This document shows, piece by piece, positions 48,932-60,487 of a stretch of 64,000 nt of DNA. Each line of letters starts with the position of its first letter. The stretch's first letter is position 1. The DNA is taken from positions 1 to 64,000 of the forward strand of contig JAYKXN010000123.1 of assembly GCA_037962975.1 (NCBI GenBank), written 5' to 3'. Made by a program: the position numbers and the translations under genes. The notes beneath the pieces are model-generated. The model was not told the origin of the DNA. It saw nothing but the letters and a program-made list of their open reading frames with translations, and did no database searches. This stretch comes from Clitoria ternatea (taxonomy: Eukaryota; Streptophyta; Magnoliopsida; Fabales; Fabaceae).

Positions 48932-51599
48932 TTAAGAGGCCGGTGCTTGATCCTCCACAGTGGACACTCCCGCCTTCTCCGTCTGGTCCTCCACCCCAGT
49001 TTGGGCATCTTCTGGTGCTTCAGCTCCAGAGGCAGCAGTGGACGTTGTAGGCTCCATACTTTGGCCTTCTGGGAGGGGAGGCAGTTCGTACAGAGATGCA
49101 TGGGGTTCATGGTGCGATCCGTCCTTATGAACTTCTACAAGTCTTCCCCCATGGAACTCGAAGAACGGATCTAATCCGTATAAATTCAGCTTTACTCCAG
49201 GGTTACGATAATAGACTTGACGAAGGGCCAGGCTGAAAGATTCATACGCCACATTTTTGCATATATCCAAGGCTTTGGCAGCCTTGGCCTTTGCAGCAGC
49301 TAGTCTTCTTTGAACCTTGGCATAATCCTCTTCTGAAGGCCCAGCACTCGCACCACCCTTTTTGAGTTCATCAATTAAGGCTTGCATCTCCTTCCGAATA
49401 GACTCCCACTCCCCAAGGTCCTTGTTGCGACCCTCCTCCATAACTTTGAGATCGTCAGCAAGCTTAGCCGATCTCTTCTTCTCCAGTTGTAATTCTTCTT
49501 CAAGGAGGGGTATGGATTTGTTTTTATTCTGGAGGTCGGCAACTTCCCGCTCTAGGGCCTTGTTCGCAAAATGAACTTGGCTTGCCTCTTCAGTCTTCCT
49601 CTGGAGCGTTTCTTTAGCTTTCTTTAATTCTGATTCCACCCCTCTGTGAACTTCAGCTTGCTTGGCCGCGAATTTCTCCTTCACCGCGAGTTCGGTCTCA
49701 AGTTTTTCAACCTGATCCATATAGTCAGCTTTCTCGCTCAGGGACTCAAGCAGGCCTGACAGTTCCTCAAGTTGCCAACGCCCAACCTTGCAAGCACCTC
49801 AGACCCCAGCAGCGTCGAGGGAAGGGCGGAGGCAATACCGTGCCTTTGGGAGAGTAGGAGGCATAGATCCTTGAAACCACAAATAAGGAGAAAGGAAGGA
49901 GTCACGCGGAGGATCGAACGCCGGAGGAGGACCGTTCCCAGAATCCGGTTCTGAAGCATTTTGAGAAGAAGGTGCAGAGAACTCAGGAACGGGTTCCTTT
50001 CCCTTGTCCTTCTTTAATTCAGTTTCTTCGGCCGTCCTCTGACGCTTCTTCACAGGGTCATCAGAGGAGGGCTTCTCTTGATTTGCCTTCTTTACAAGAT
50101 GCCTCTTCTTCTTCTTTTTCTCTGGGACGGCCTCCTCGCCACCCGCTCCAGCGGCCTCAGTTGCTTCTTCGGTTTCCTCCTCGTCGAAGAGAGGAACCTC
50201 ATCTCCTACCGCAGAAGTCAGAGGAATGAGAGGAGTTTTAGTGGCATTCCTCTTCCGCTGGATGTCATTTTCTTCAGAAGAGGAGTCATCGTCAGCCATC
50301 ATGGTCCTTAACGACAACATCTCTGGGCAGGCTTTTTCAATTTGTTCTGCAAAACAAGAAAAGTTGAATAAGCATACAAGGAGAAAAATAACTAGAGCGA
50401 AATAACCATACAACACAAGGAGAATAAGAGCGGATGTTACGGAGGTAGGTGTTTTTGATGCCATCCTCGGCCAAGAGAAGACGGCTGGAAAACCCTTTGA
50501 GGGTCTTTGAGGCCGTCTGCAGGGCGCTCAAGACCTCAACAGAATGAGGGGAAAGTTCGCTCTCATCTGTATAATAAGCACGGCTCATAAGAAGAAAATG
50601 CTCGTGCGTCCAGCTAAGGGGAAACTTGGTAAACCCCTCTTTATTCCGCCAGAAGACTGGCTTATTTGGTTGGATTTGGACCCGCGTGTAGTAGTGTTTG
50701 AAGGAGCGCCCATCTACCTTTGCGGATTCCGTATAAGACTTGAAATTTACAACCCTTGAGTCACTACGGAGAGTAATGAACCCAAGGCCGCCCTTCTTAT
50801 TAGCTCGGCGGACCACTTGGCAATAGTAAAATAGCTTGGCCACAGTGGCGGAGAAGCCAAAATGCTCCCCCAAAACTTCCAGAGCCCGGACAAGACTCCA
50901 ACCGTTGGGATGTAGTTGTGAGGGGGCACAGTCTAGGAAACGCAGGACGGCCATCTGGAAATCCGTCAGGGGAAAGCGTACTCCCAGCTTTAAGAAAACG
51001 AAGTCGTACATGTAGACCGACCTCGCGTCAGGGACACTGTGGCCTATTCTCTCAGAAGGATGCGGAGCCATCACAGCGTATCGCGCTTTGTACTTCTTAT
51101 CCGAATATATCTTACAGCGGAAAGAAACCGTGCGCTCCTCCTCACTTGCATGGTGCGAAGGGATCTCTAGGAATTCCTCTTCCACCCAGCAATAAGGTTT
51201 TTCCCTGTTGAGTTTCTCCCAATCAAGCCGGTGTGCCACAACATTGACACACCCTTCAGCAGAGCGGAGAAACGGTGTTTTTCCACGTCCTGGAAGATCC
51301 ATGGTTGTGCAGGCGCGGTGGAATGCGTAGGTGCTGTGATAAAAAGCAACATCGTCAGAGAGATAACCTTCAGCACTTGACCCCTCATCAGAGCGGCTGG
51401 TAGCCCTCGAACCAAGGGGAACCTCAGAGCGATGAGAGGAAGAGGACGCTCGTGAGGAAGAAGCTTCGGCTCTCTCTGAGCGATGGCGCCCAGCCACAGG
51501 AGGATTCCCTGGAATCCTCCCACCACGGTGGCTAAGGGGGGCACGAGAGCCAAACCTCCCCCTATTTGAAGGACCAGCGTGGCCTGCTCTAGGGCGCAT
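48932..51599 (-). pseudogene. Spliced antisense gene of the Tat element (PF04195-like), one in-frame stop
   Basis: Minus strand, start ATG at 51599. Exon 1 runs 51599-50441. The intron is 50440-50347 (94 bp), with donor CC|GTAACA and acceptor TTTTGCAG|AAC. Exon 2 runs 50346-48932. The frame is kept across the intron, giving 857 codons with one TGA at codon 569 (49801-49799). The N-terminus is low-complexity Arg/Ser-rich. Around 195-260 the text FVFLKLGVRFPLTDFQMAVL ... LHPNGWSLVRALEVLGEHFG matches the 'putative gypsy-type transposon' domain (PF04195). A Lys/Glu-rich, nuclear-signal-like segment follows, then a long coiled coil and an acidic tail. Such proteins are known as extra ORFs of Tat elements; their job is unknown. 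I recognise the domain but cannot assign a function. Confidence 0.85.
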
Positions 51600-51765
51600 G
51601 ATGGAAGTAGAATGATTAAAATTGCAAGGAGTTGAAGGGAAGGAAGGTTACCTAAAGGAAGAGGATCTTTGAGAAGTTGAAGACGACAAGGAAATTCCAA
51701 GGAAATTTGAGCAGAGTTTCACTAAGTTTGAGAGCAAGGATGGATTCCTAAATCTGCTAAGAGTT

Positions 51766-51774
51766 CCTTTTATA
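51766..51774 (-). promoter_or_regulatory. TATA box of the antisense gene
   Basis: The minus strand reads CCTATAAAAGGAAC; the TATAAAAGG core is about 165 bp before the ATG at 51599. This fits a dedicated promoter for the antisense gene inside the retrotransposon. Confidence 0.6.
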
Positions 51775-51895
51775 GGTAATGAAGAAACACAGTGTTTCAA
51801 ACACAGTTCCTTTTAATTTGTTACATCTTTGCTTTTACTTTTGTAGTAGTTCCTTCAAAAGAAAGATTCAAATATTTAATTTTTTCTTATATTTG

Positions 51896-52226
51896 TATTC
51901 TCTCTAGATGTGGTTTTGGATGCAATTTAGCGACCTAAATAGGCTCGATCACAACCATTTATTTAATGGGCATCACTAATTTTGTCTTAAGATTAGAACT
52001 TATAAGATGCACAAACTATTAGTAACATCGTCGCTAATTAGCATTGTTTATCGTTAAGTAAAGTTAGGCAGCAACATATGCCTATCTCGTAGAAAAATTT
52101 AGGTGAGGTTGAATTGGGTGTATGGAGGGATGAAAAGCTTAGCGACAGACACGTTGTTTGCCGCTATGTTCTTATCGTTACTTTGTCACTAGTTGGAACA
52201 CATAGTAATGTAGCGACAGAAGTGTC
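51896..52226. mobile_element. Left part of an unclassified DNA-transposon-like fragment
   Basis: Repeats of TAGCGACA, GTCGCTAA and CGTTGC-like words resemble subterminal arrays of CACTA-type elements. The same words continue at 57463-58091, so one sequence was split by the copia element. No terminus is recognised. Confidence 0.45.
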
Positions 52227-52791
52227 TGTTGGGAAAAACTAGACATAGATTAACTGATATTTTCCCCGGCGCAGCGGAATGACGGACCGATAAAATAGGT
52301 GGTTGCAGAATAAATTAAATACGAGTAAAGTAAATAAATAATTAAAATGGCACCAGCAATTTAACGTGGTTCACTCTTTTGATTTGGGCTACGTCCACGG
52401 GACAAACTCTAAAATTTCATACAAGAGGGACTTCTCTAATAAAATATTAGAGGCACAAACCCGAAATTAACCCAAAATAGTGGCACTCAAGTGTTTCCCA
52501 AACACCCTAATTAACCTCACTATTTTGTCACTCACTAATTATTTTTCCCTTACTCTAAATCATCAAATCAGTTAATTACTTTGGCTGAAACACTCTTGTT
52601 AGTGTTTCTTGCAATTGCTTATGATGCTTCAATTTCTTGGTTTTGTGCCTATTTATAGGCCTTTGGAAACAATTTCAGCCACTTGAAATTCGTGGCTTTC
52701 AATTACCCATGCTGCATGCATCTTGTAACCACAAAATGGAAAGACAAATAAATTATTGTTTATAGCCCTCCATTTTGAGGTTCCTATAACA
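52227..52791 (-). repeat. 3' LTR of the copia element
   Basis: 565 bp, TGTTGGGAAAA...CCTATAACA. It is next to the purine tract. Confidence 0.9.
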
Positions 52792-55700
52792 ATCTCCCCC
52801 TCCTGGTTAGATGGAGGGCTCTACCAGTCCTGCTATTTGTCGACGGTACTCCAGCTTCTCCTTCTGATCCATTTTCATCTGTGTGGATCTTCTCAAGTTG
52901 TAGTAACTTCTTCTCCAATACATCCCTGATCCAGTGATATCTCACATCAATGTGTTTTGATCTAGAATGAAAGGAGGAATTCTTACCAAGGTGAATTGTG
53001 CTCTGACTGTCACAAAATAGCTCATACTTTTCCCGGTACAAGCCAAGTTCTTCCAAGAACTTCTTCATCTATATCATCTTTTTGTAAGCTTCAGTGGCCG
53101 CAATAAATTCTGCTTCAGTTGTTGAGAGAGCAACACACTTCTGTAGTCTGGATTGCCATGACACAACTCCCCTTGTAAAAGTAATCAGGTATCCTAATGT
53201 AGACTTTCTTGAGTCAACATCGCCAGCCATATCAGCATCTGTGTAACCTACTAGCATAAGTTTTCCATCTCCAAAACACAGACACATTTTAGAGGTACCA
53301 CGTAGATACCTGAAAATCCACTTTACTGCAGCCCAGTGTTCCTTTCCAGGATTTGAAAGGAAATGACTCACTACTCCCACGGAGTGAGCGATATCTGGCC
53401 GTGTACATACCATGGCATATATCAAACTCCCAACTGCTGAAACATATGGAATTCTATCCATCTCATCTTTCTCATCCTCTGTGGAAGGGCACTACTTGGT
53501 ACTTAGTCTAAAGTGATTAGCAAGAGGACAATTAACTGCCTTAGCCTTGTCCATATTGAATCGTTGAAGTACCTTCTTGATATACTTCTCCTGTGACAAC
53601 CACAATTTCTTTGCATTCCTGTCTCTGGTTATTTTCATGCCAAGAATTTGTCTTGCTGGCCCTAAGTCTTTCATAGCAAAAGACTTGCTCAATTGCTTCT
53701 TTAACTTGTTGATTCTGGAAATATTCTGACCAACGATCAACATATCATCTACATAGAGTAGAAGAATAATAAAATCATTGTCAGAGAATTTCTGTACAAA
53801 TACACAATGGTCTGAAGTGGTCTTCTTGTAGCCTTGCTCCCCCATCACAGACTCAAACTTCTTGTACCATTGTCTTGGTGCCTGTTTCAAGCCATACAAG
53901 CTTGTATTAAGCTTACAGACATAGTCCTCTTTCCCTTTTACTTTGAAACCCTCTGGCTGCTCGATGTATATCTCTTCCTCCAAGTCACCGTGAAGAAGAC
54001 TGTCTTCACATCCATCTGCTCGATTTCAAGGTCGACACTTGCTGCTAACCCTATCACTGTTCTGATGGATGTCATCTTCACCACTGGTGAGAAAATCTCA
54101 TCAAAGTCAATCCTTTTTATTTGACTAAATCCTTTGACAACCAATCTAGCTTTGAATCGTGGCTGGGGACTGTGTTCTTCATGCTTGATTCTGAACACCC
54201 ACTTGTTCTTCAAAGCCTTCTTGCCTTTTGGTAGCTTCACTAGCTCAAATGTCTTATTCTTAAGCAAGGAACTCATCTTAATTTGCATGGCTTCAATCCA
54301 CTTTTTATAGGGTTCATCATTCATAGCTTCTTGGAAATTTTCCGAGTCTCCACCGTCAGTCAGTAACACATACTGTTCTCCAGGATATCTTATAGAGCGT
54401 TGTCTGACTCTATTAGATCTCCTTAGACTTAGAGAACCCGCTGGAGCTAGTGGTTGATCATGAACACTTTCATCATCAGAATTTTCTGATGGTATCTCAA
54501 AGGGGGAAATCGGATCACCTGTCTCAGGTTGATCATTAGGAACTTCATCTTTAACTTCTCTTGGCACTATCGTTGAAGGAACTAGCTCTATGTTTTTTGA
54601 ACCATCATTGGATTTGGAAGCATTTTTCTTGGCTTTTTCTATATCTTTAATGATCTCATATTCAACAAACACTGCATCACGGCTTCTGACAAGCTTCTTA
54701 TGGACTGGATCATAAAATCTATAGCCAAGCTAATCTTGACCATAGCTGAGAAATACGCATTATCGTGTCTCGACATCAAGTTTGGATCTTTCATCCTTCG
54801 ATACATGCACGAAGGCCTTACAGCCAAACCCCCATAAATGATCATAGGAAACATCCTTTCCTAACCATACCTTCTCTAGAGTGTCATACTGAAGAGGAAA
54901 ACAAGGTGAATGGTTCAATACGTGAGCGACTGCTTAGCCTCACCCCAGAATATCTTTGGTAACTTTGCATATAAGAGTATACATCTAACTCTCTCCATCA
55001 AAGTCCTGTTCATCCTCTCATCTAAACCATTCAATTACGACGTCTTTGGCGGGGTCGTTTTATGTCAAATACCATTCTCTTTACAGTAAGCATGAAATGG
55101 TCATGTTACTCTCCACCATTGTCTGTACAAATACACTTAAGTTTCTTGCCAGTTTCCTTCTCCACCATAGATAAGAACTATTTAAAGACATCAAACACTT
55201 GGTCTTTAGTCTTTAAAAGATATACCCAAGTCTTTTGGGAATGATCATCAATGAAAGTCACAAAGTAATGAGCACCACCAAGTGACTTTGGCATTGGCCC
55301 ACACAAATCCGAATGTATTAGGTCTAATACATTCTTCATTCGGGAAGGAGGGGAACTCTTGAAAGCAACTCTGTTTTGCTTTCCCGCCAGACAATCAGCA
55401 CACTTCTTTAAATGGACCTGATCTAATCCAGGTAATATATTCTTTTTGGTTAGAACGGTCATACTTTTCTCACTCATATGACCGAGCTGCTTGTCCCATA
55501 ATTCAACTGTACCGTTATTCTCCACTGTATTCACAGTATCCTGCAAAGCCTTTGCCTATATCATGTACAGTCTTGAGCACTTATCTCCTTTGGACACTAC
55601 CAACGATCCTTTGGTGAGCTTCCACTGGCCATTGTTGAAGGTGTTGTTGTACCCTTCATCATCCAACCTTCCGGTTGAGATCAAGTTCAAGCGTATGTCT

Positions 55701-56754
55701 GGAATATACCTGACGTCCTTCAGGACTAACCACATATCATTCTGTGTCTCCAAACAAACATCTCCTTTTCCTACAACTTTTGAGTAATTTTCATTCCCCA
55801 TTCTAACAACACCAAAATCACCTGGTGTGTAAGAGGAGAATAATTCCCTCTGAGATGTCATATGAATAGTAGCTCCACTGTCAACTACCCAACTGGTCTC
55901 ATGGGTTGCAAGGTTGACAATGTTTTCTTCATAAATGATGTGGAACTCCTCGACAGCATTGGTTTGTTCATCATCACTACTGTCATCTTGGGCCTTCTCC
56001 TTGCCTTTGTTCTTCTTCTGAGATTTCTTGAGTATCCGACAGAACCTTTTTATATGACCCTTCTGTTTACAGTGTTGACACTCCACATTTGCATACCTAT
56101 TTGACTTTCCTCTACTTTTGCCTCTGGAATTGGAACTTTTGGTCTGATTTCTCCCCCTTGTCTCTACAACAAGAACATCCTGCTGCGATGATATGGATTC
56201 TTATGTTTTTCTTCTCATTTCTTCATTTAGGACACCACTTTTGATATTTTCCATATTTACTACACCATTTGGTACAGAATTTGTGATTGAAATCTTCAAT
56301 GTCTCCCAAGACTCTGGTAGGGAAGCCAACACCAAAAGAGTAAGTACTTCATCACCATTCTTGACAGCTGCTCCACGATCCCGTGCATCTCATTCAAATG
56401 ATCTGCCATCAGTGTACCCTCCCGGTACTTCATCTAGAGTAGCTTTATCAAATAAAATAATTTATTATTGCCAGTTTTGGAAGTGTACAACTCCTCCAAC
56501 TTGTTCCACAATGTTGAAGCATGAGTCTCACTACAAATGTGATTGTACACATTTTCTTCGACGAATTGTCGGATAAAGTCATAGACTTGTTCATGCTCAA
56601 ATTCCCATTCTTCATCTGTCTTGTCCTCAGGTTTAGTTGTACTAAACACTGGTAGATGCATCTTCGTCACAAATAAGAGATCCTTCATCTTATTTCTCTA
56701 TATGTGGTAATTCATGCCATTTAAATTAATCATTTTGCTCGTTTTCACCTCCAT
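52784..56754 (-). pseudogene. gag-pol polyprotein of the copia element, frameshifted
   Basis: Minus-strand frame from ATG at 56754. A TAG replaces an expected Trp about 19 codons in. Gag is read to about 56434, then damaged. A CCHC knuckle (CQHCKQKGHIKRFC) begins near 56080. Protease has WVVDSGATIHM. The pre-integrase and integrase part (55546-55080) has LWDKQLGHMSEKSM and CTDNGGE, then breaks up. RT is read in one frame at 54672-53940 (NKWVFRIKHEE...ARLVVKGFSQ) and in another from 53983 (LYGLKQAPRQWYKKF; catalytic YVDDML). RNase H has YTDADMAGD, TTEAEFIAA and SKHIDVRYHWIRD, with stops near 53490 and 53068. The last residues are lost to a small deletion before the purine tract. Similarity to the Tnt1 pattern is strong. 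At least two frameshifts and four stops make it inactive. Confidence 0.93.
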
Positions 56755-56875
56755 GGCCCCAACTAGACTTTTAAAGGGGTAAACAATAATCTGACTTATT
56801 TTTTGATGTGGAGGGTCCACCTTAGTGGCAACCACAGAGCATACGATAAGTAGATATTAAGTCCCCCTGGTACCA

Positions 56876-56886
56876 CTCTGATACCA
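56876..56886 (-). other. Primer-binding site (initiator tRNA-Met)
   Basis: The minus strand reads TGGTATCAGAG, directly inside the 5' LTR. This is the standard PBS of plant copia elements. Confidence 0.9.
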
Positions 56887-57457
56887 GTTATTAGGAAAAA
56901 CCAGACACAGATTAACTGATATTTTTCCCGACGCAGCGGAATAGCGAACAGATAAAATAGGTGGTTGCAGAATAAATTAAATACGAACAAAGTAAATAAA
57001 TAATTAAAATGGAACCAGCAATTTAACGTGGTTCACCCTTTTGATTTGAGCTACGTCCACGGGACAAACTCCGAAATTTGTTCCACTAATAAAATTAGTA
57101 GGTGTACAAGAGGGACTTCTCTAATAAAATATTAAAGGCACAAACCTGAGATTAACCCAAAATAGTGGCACTGAAGTGTTTCCTAAACACCTTGTTACTC
57201 ACTAATTATTTTTCACTCACTTTAAATCATCAAAGCAATTAATTGCTTTGGCCTAAACACTCTCGTTAGTGTTTCTTGCAATTGCTTCTGATGCTTCAAT
57301 TGCTTGGTTTTGTGCCTATTTATAGGTCTTTGGAAACAATTTCAGCCACTTAAAATTTATGGCTTTCAATTACCCATGCTGCATGCATCTTTTAACCACA
57401 AAATGGAAAGGCAAATAAATTATCGTTTTAGCCCTCCATTATGAGGGACCTATAACA
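56887..57457 (-). repeat. 5' LTR of the copia element
   Basis: 571 bp. A minus-strand TATAAATAGGC box lies at about 57318-57324. The edge nearest the PBS has diverged from its partner (TTATTAGG against TGTTGGG). Confidence 0.88.
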
Positions 57458-57462
57458 GTGTC

Positions 57463-58091
57463 AGTCATCACTAGCTTGGAGGGCATTCATGATGGAAGGT
57501 TAAGGGATAGAAAAAGGTTAGTGATGGATGAGCGTCAATCCCAATATATGTGCAGGTCAACATAAAAATCATGGGAAATAAAAACGTTAACAAGTGTATG
57601 TCTCGTTGCTAACACTTTACACCAAACCTGTAGCTAAAACCCATTGCTAAGTTGATGTTTAAAAGTTGAAAAGGATTTTGTCACTTAGTGTTTATTTGGT
57701 CTATAGTTAGAAAACGGAGGTATGAAAATGGAAAATTTAAAGGTTAATATTAATCTTTCGCACTGTTCAACTGTTAAAACTCTGTTAGACTATAAAATCT
57801 TTATATTTGGGTTGGTTAAACCGTAATTTGACCAACGTAATTATAAACCAAACGAACCATAAGGCTATAGCTATATTGGGCGGGAAATAATTAAAAAGTA
57901 AAGGGAAATAAAAATGTTAACGACAGAACTGTTGTCGGTCTCTAACTAATTTTTTCCTACCCATCGCCAACTATGTAGCTAAAGTGTTCTGTTGAAGTGA
58001 AAAATTCTATGGAAAATAAAAATCTGAACGATGTCTACATGTTGCTAATTCCATAACTAATGTGTTATGTTGAAGTTGCAAAGTTAACTAT
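57463..58091. mobile_element. Right part of the DNA-transposon-like fragment split by copia
   Basis: Continues the CGTTGCTAAC / TAGCTAAA word set of 51896-52226. It also holds an inverted copy (57690-57860) of the dispersed repeat seen in MYB intron 1. It ends at the Ogre LTR. Confidence 0.45.
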
Positions 58092-58216
58092 TGTGAACAC
58101 CTCTTTTGGTCCGGCCCAAATTGTTATGACACCGGACTCATCCTTGAAATCGGGAACACCGGACAAGGCCTAAGTTAACACCGCACCTCAACTCCGTCCA
58201 TGAGTCCTCATCTTAA

Positions 58217-58452
58217 CACTCCGCCCATGAGTCCTCAATACTCCGCCCATGAGTCCTTAACACTCCGCCCATGAGTCCTCAACACTCCGCCCATGAGTCC
58301 TCAACACTTCGCCAACCGCCCTCATTTGCACTCCGCCCCCATGAACGGTGTGGAACTCCGCCTCTTCACACACCGTCCCATAAACGGTGTGGCACTCCGC
58401 CCTCTTCACACAACGTTCCACAGGGTGTTAGCCAACATCAACTCCGCCCAAA
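58217..58452 (+). repeat. ACTCCGCC motif array in the Ogre LTR
   Basis: Eight exact ACTCCGCC octamers; the first four are in ACTCCGCCCATGAGTCCT units of about 20-27 bp. They lie 500-740 bp upstream of the TATA box, the U3/enhancer position. Confidence 0.85.
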
Positions 58453-58956
58453 CGTTCGTCCTCACCTCAGGAGTACCTTAAACGGCCGATGTCGCGGATC
58501 TGACAACAAAAGACGAGGCGAGTCCGGCCTAAGTAAGACGATCTCATGGTTTGACCGAGGTCAAAATGGGCACACCGGCTGGTAGTAGATCCGGACCAGG
58601 AAGGAGAACATCGGCCCCTGTGATTACATTGAAAGACTCAGCCGGTGTGAAGACACATGCAATGGTTCTTAAGGCCCCACATCGGATCAGTGGAGACTCC
58701 GTCCAACCAATGGCTTTGCTAACCGGTGTCACAAATTTGACAACGGAGGGGTGAGGTCGGAAGATTGTGCGCGGTGACCTGGAATCGCACTCCCTGGAAA
58801 ATGGCAGACAGGGAGGCGAAAGTGGGCAATTAAAAAAATCCCACTGAAAACCCTGCTCCCCACCAATGGTAATGGCCAGAGCAGCACACCACTACACAGA
58901 TGGGCGAGTGGGATTTCTGGTTGTCCCAAAACCCTCAGCCCATGACTCAAAGGCCC

Positions 58957-58963
58957 TATAAAT
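58957..58963 (+). promoter_or_regulatory. TATA box of the Ogre LTR
   Basis: TATAAAT in GGCCCTATAAATGCCCC; transcription would start near 58990. Confidence 0.65.
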
Positions 58964-60470
58964 GCCCCAACCAAGGAAGCTCAAGGGGTTGGCCTTCAGA
59001 TTCTCCCTCTACGCGAGAAAACTCTTCTGAAATTCTCTCTGATTCTTCAAGATCCTTAACTGACCTCCCCACCTGAAACCAGTGACTTGCCCTAGTCATC
59101 ACAAAAGGACTCCTTAGTTCGAAAAAGGGTTTGAAGTTTTCTTTTCTCACTAACACAAAGTCACTGCTCTCACACCGTCCGTATCCCGAACGTACCTCGT
59201 CACCACAGAGCTGATTCCACTCCAACTCCCATACGTTGTCAATCCTTGTCACTGCTCAACAGCGTTCACTCCGGATCAACCTCCCACAACACCGGTCGCG
59301 ACCTTCAGATCTCCAGTTCGGGTCCAACTCCGGTTCATTGTCCCTGCCAGCGTACGGGTTCGAAATCAGTCCGACACCGTCACTGTGCTCAACCTCTCAC
59401 GTCGGTTCATAGCTCGTCATACCGGTTCCACTCCATTCCTTAGTTCTTTTGCTGTTAGTTCCCTTTTTTTTTTTTTTTTTTGTTTTACTTTCCTGTGAGT
59501 TTACTGCTTGTTGATTGTAGTTGTCTGCGTACCTTTAGTTTACGCTGTTAATATTTTTTACCCTTTTCCATAATAAGTTGACATAATAAAAAACAGTTTT
59601 GTAAAAAAACAGTGTCGTACGGGAGCACTCCTGTCTACACAACCCTCTTAGGATTCGTGCACGTGCGAAGAATTTCGCTTTGTATGAATTCCCCTCTTTA
59701 ATGATATCCATCAACATCTTTTAAATCCCTCTCTAAAATAGCAATATTCAGAACTACGTAACCCTGATTTCTTGATAACTCAAGAATACGTAGGAGCGGG
59801 ACTTTAACTCCTGTCGGGCCCATCTTTCTTATTTCCTTTTTTTTTTGTTGTTGATTTACTGCTTTACTTTTTATATTTCCTTCATAAACTTCCCTTTTTT
59901 AGTCACTTCCGTGAAAATCAATTTAGACGTGACGTCTTGTTGGTTTCCCCATAGTTTTGTGCCCAAGCCTCGCCATAATTTCATAGGGAAGGGGTACTTA
60001 GGACAAGACGTCCCGCTTATCCCTTTCCTATCCCTATCCTTTTATTCTAGGATGTCCAATTTAGACGCGACGTCTTGATGGCATCCTCTCACCCCTCTGT
60101 CTCATATCGAAGTCGAGCTTAATTCGGACAAGAACGTCCCATTAACCTCGCTTTGGCCTTCTATGTCTGTACAGTCCTTTCCTCCATTCTATCATTTTTC
60201 AAAATAAAAGGGAAGAAACCATGTTTTATTTAAGGCTATTTATGTCGTGCTTTCAGTCTTGGTACTGTCTTTGACAGGCGATGTAGGGTGCTAATACCTT
60301 CCCTACTCGTAACCGACTCCCGAACTTGAATCTCATTTTTTTAACCAGTGCCCTCCTTGAATTTAGTTTTTTTCCAATGTTTTTCCCTATAAAAAAAACG
60401 TTGGTGGCGACTCCCTGTTTCATCTTTTCTCTCTCGTTCGCCGCGCCGTCGCGATCCAGGTTGCGACAGA

Positions 60471-60487
60471 TGGCGACTCCGCTGGGG
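60471..60487 (+). other. Ogre primer-binding site
   Basis: TGGCGACTCCGCTGGGG, two bases after the LTR end. This is the word typical of Ogre elements, reported in the literature as complementary to a tRNA-Arg. Confidence 0.85.

Larger units (their letters stand above)
41183..51895 (+). mobile_element. Tat-lineage Ty3/gypsy retrotransposon with antisense gene; 3' LTR not found
   Basis: Order: 5' LTR (41183-41986), PBS, gag-pol with a second, archaeal-type RNase H after the normal one (a Tat-lineage trait), 59-bp tandem repeats, then a convergent minus-strand gene with an intron and its own TATA box. Extra antisense genes between pol and the 3' LTR are known in Tat/Ogre-type elements. It inserted into the CACTA transposase at 41182. 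I find no sequence starting TGATCCGGTC after 51600, so the 3' LTR has been lost, and the right limit near 51895 is only where sequence character changes. Confidence 0.9.
52227..57457 (-). mobile_element. Complete Ty1/copia element, Tnt1/Tork type, inactivated
   Basis: LTRs at 52227-52791 and 56887-57457; target duplication GTGTC at 52222-52226 and 57458-57462. On the minus strand the PBS TGGTATCAGAG (56886-56876), complementary to initiator tRNA-Met, and a GGAGGGGGAGA purine tract next to the left LTR give the orientation. The domain order gag, protease, integrase, RT, RNase H is that of copia. The LTRs differ by many substitutions and indels (for example an extra ~25 bp near 57080 in the right one), so it is clearly older than the pol-less element at 10858. 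Confidence 0.93.
58092..60468 (+). repeat. Ogre 5' LTR
   Basis: About 2377 bp, from TGTGAACACC to GGTTGCGACA. A TATA box (TATAAAT) lies at 58957-58963, with a CT-rich start region after it. The left edge is chosen from the TG...CA rule and the change of sequence character; the second LTR that would confirm it is outside the window. The short frames within it are not genes. A T18 run lies near 59463. Confidence 0.75.

Noticed and set aside
58271..59443. Several GC-richer open frames that might be a host gene
   Set aside because: They fall inside the Ogre LTR around its motif array and TATA box, occur in overlapping frames on both strands, and match nothing recognised.
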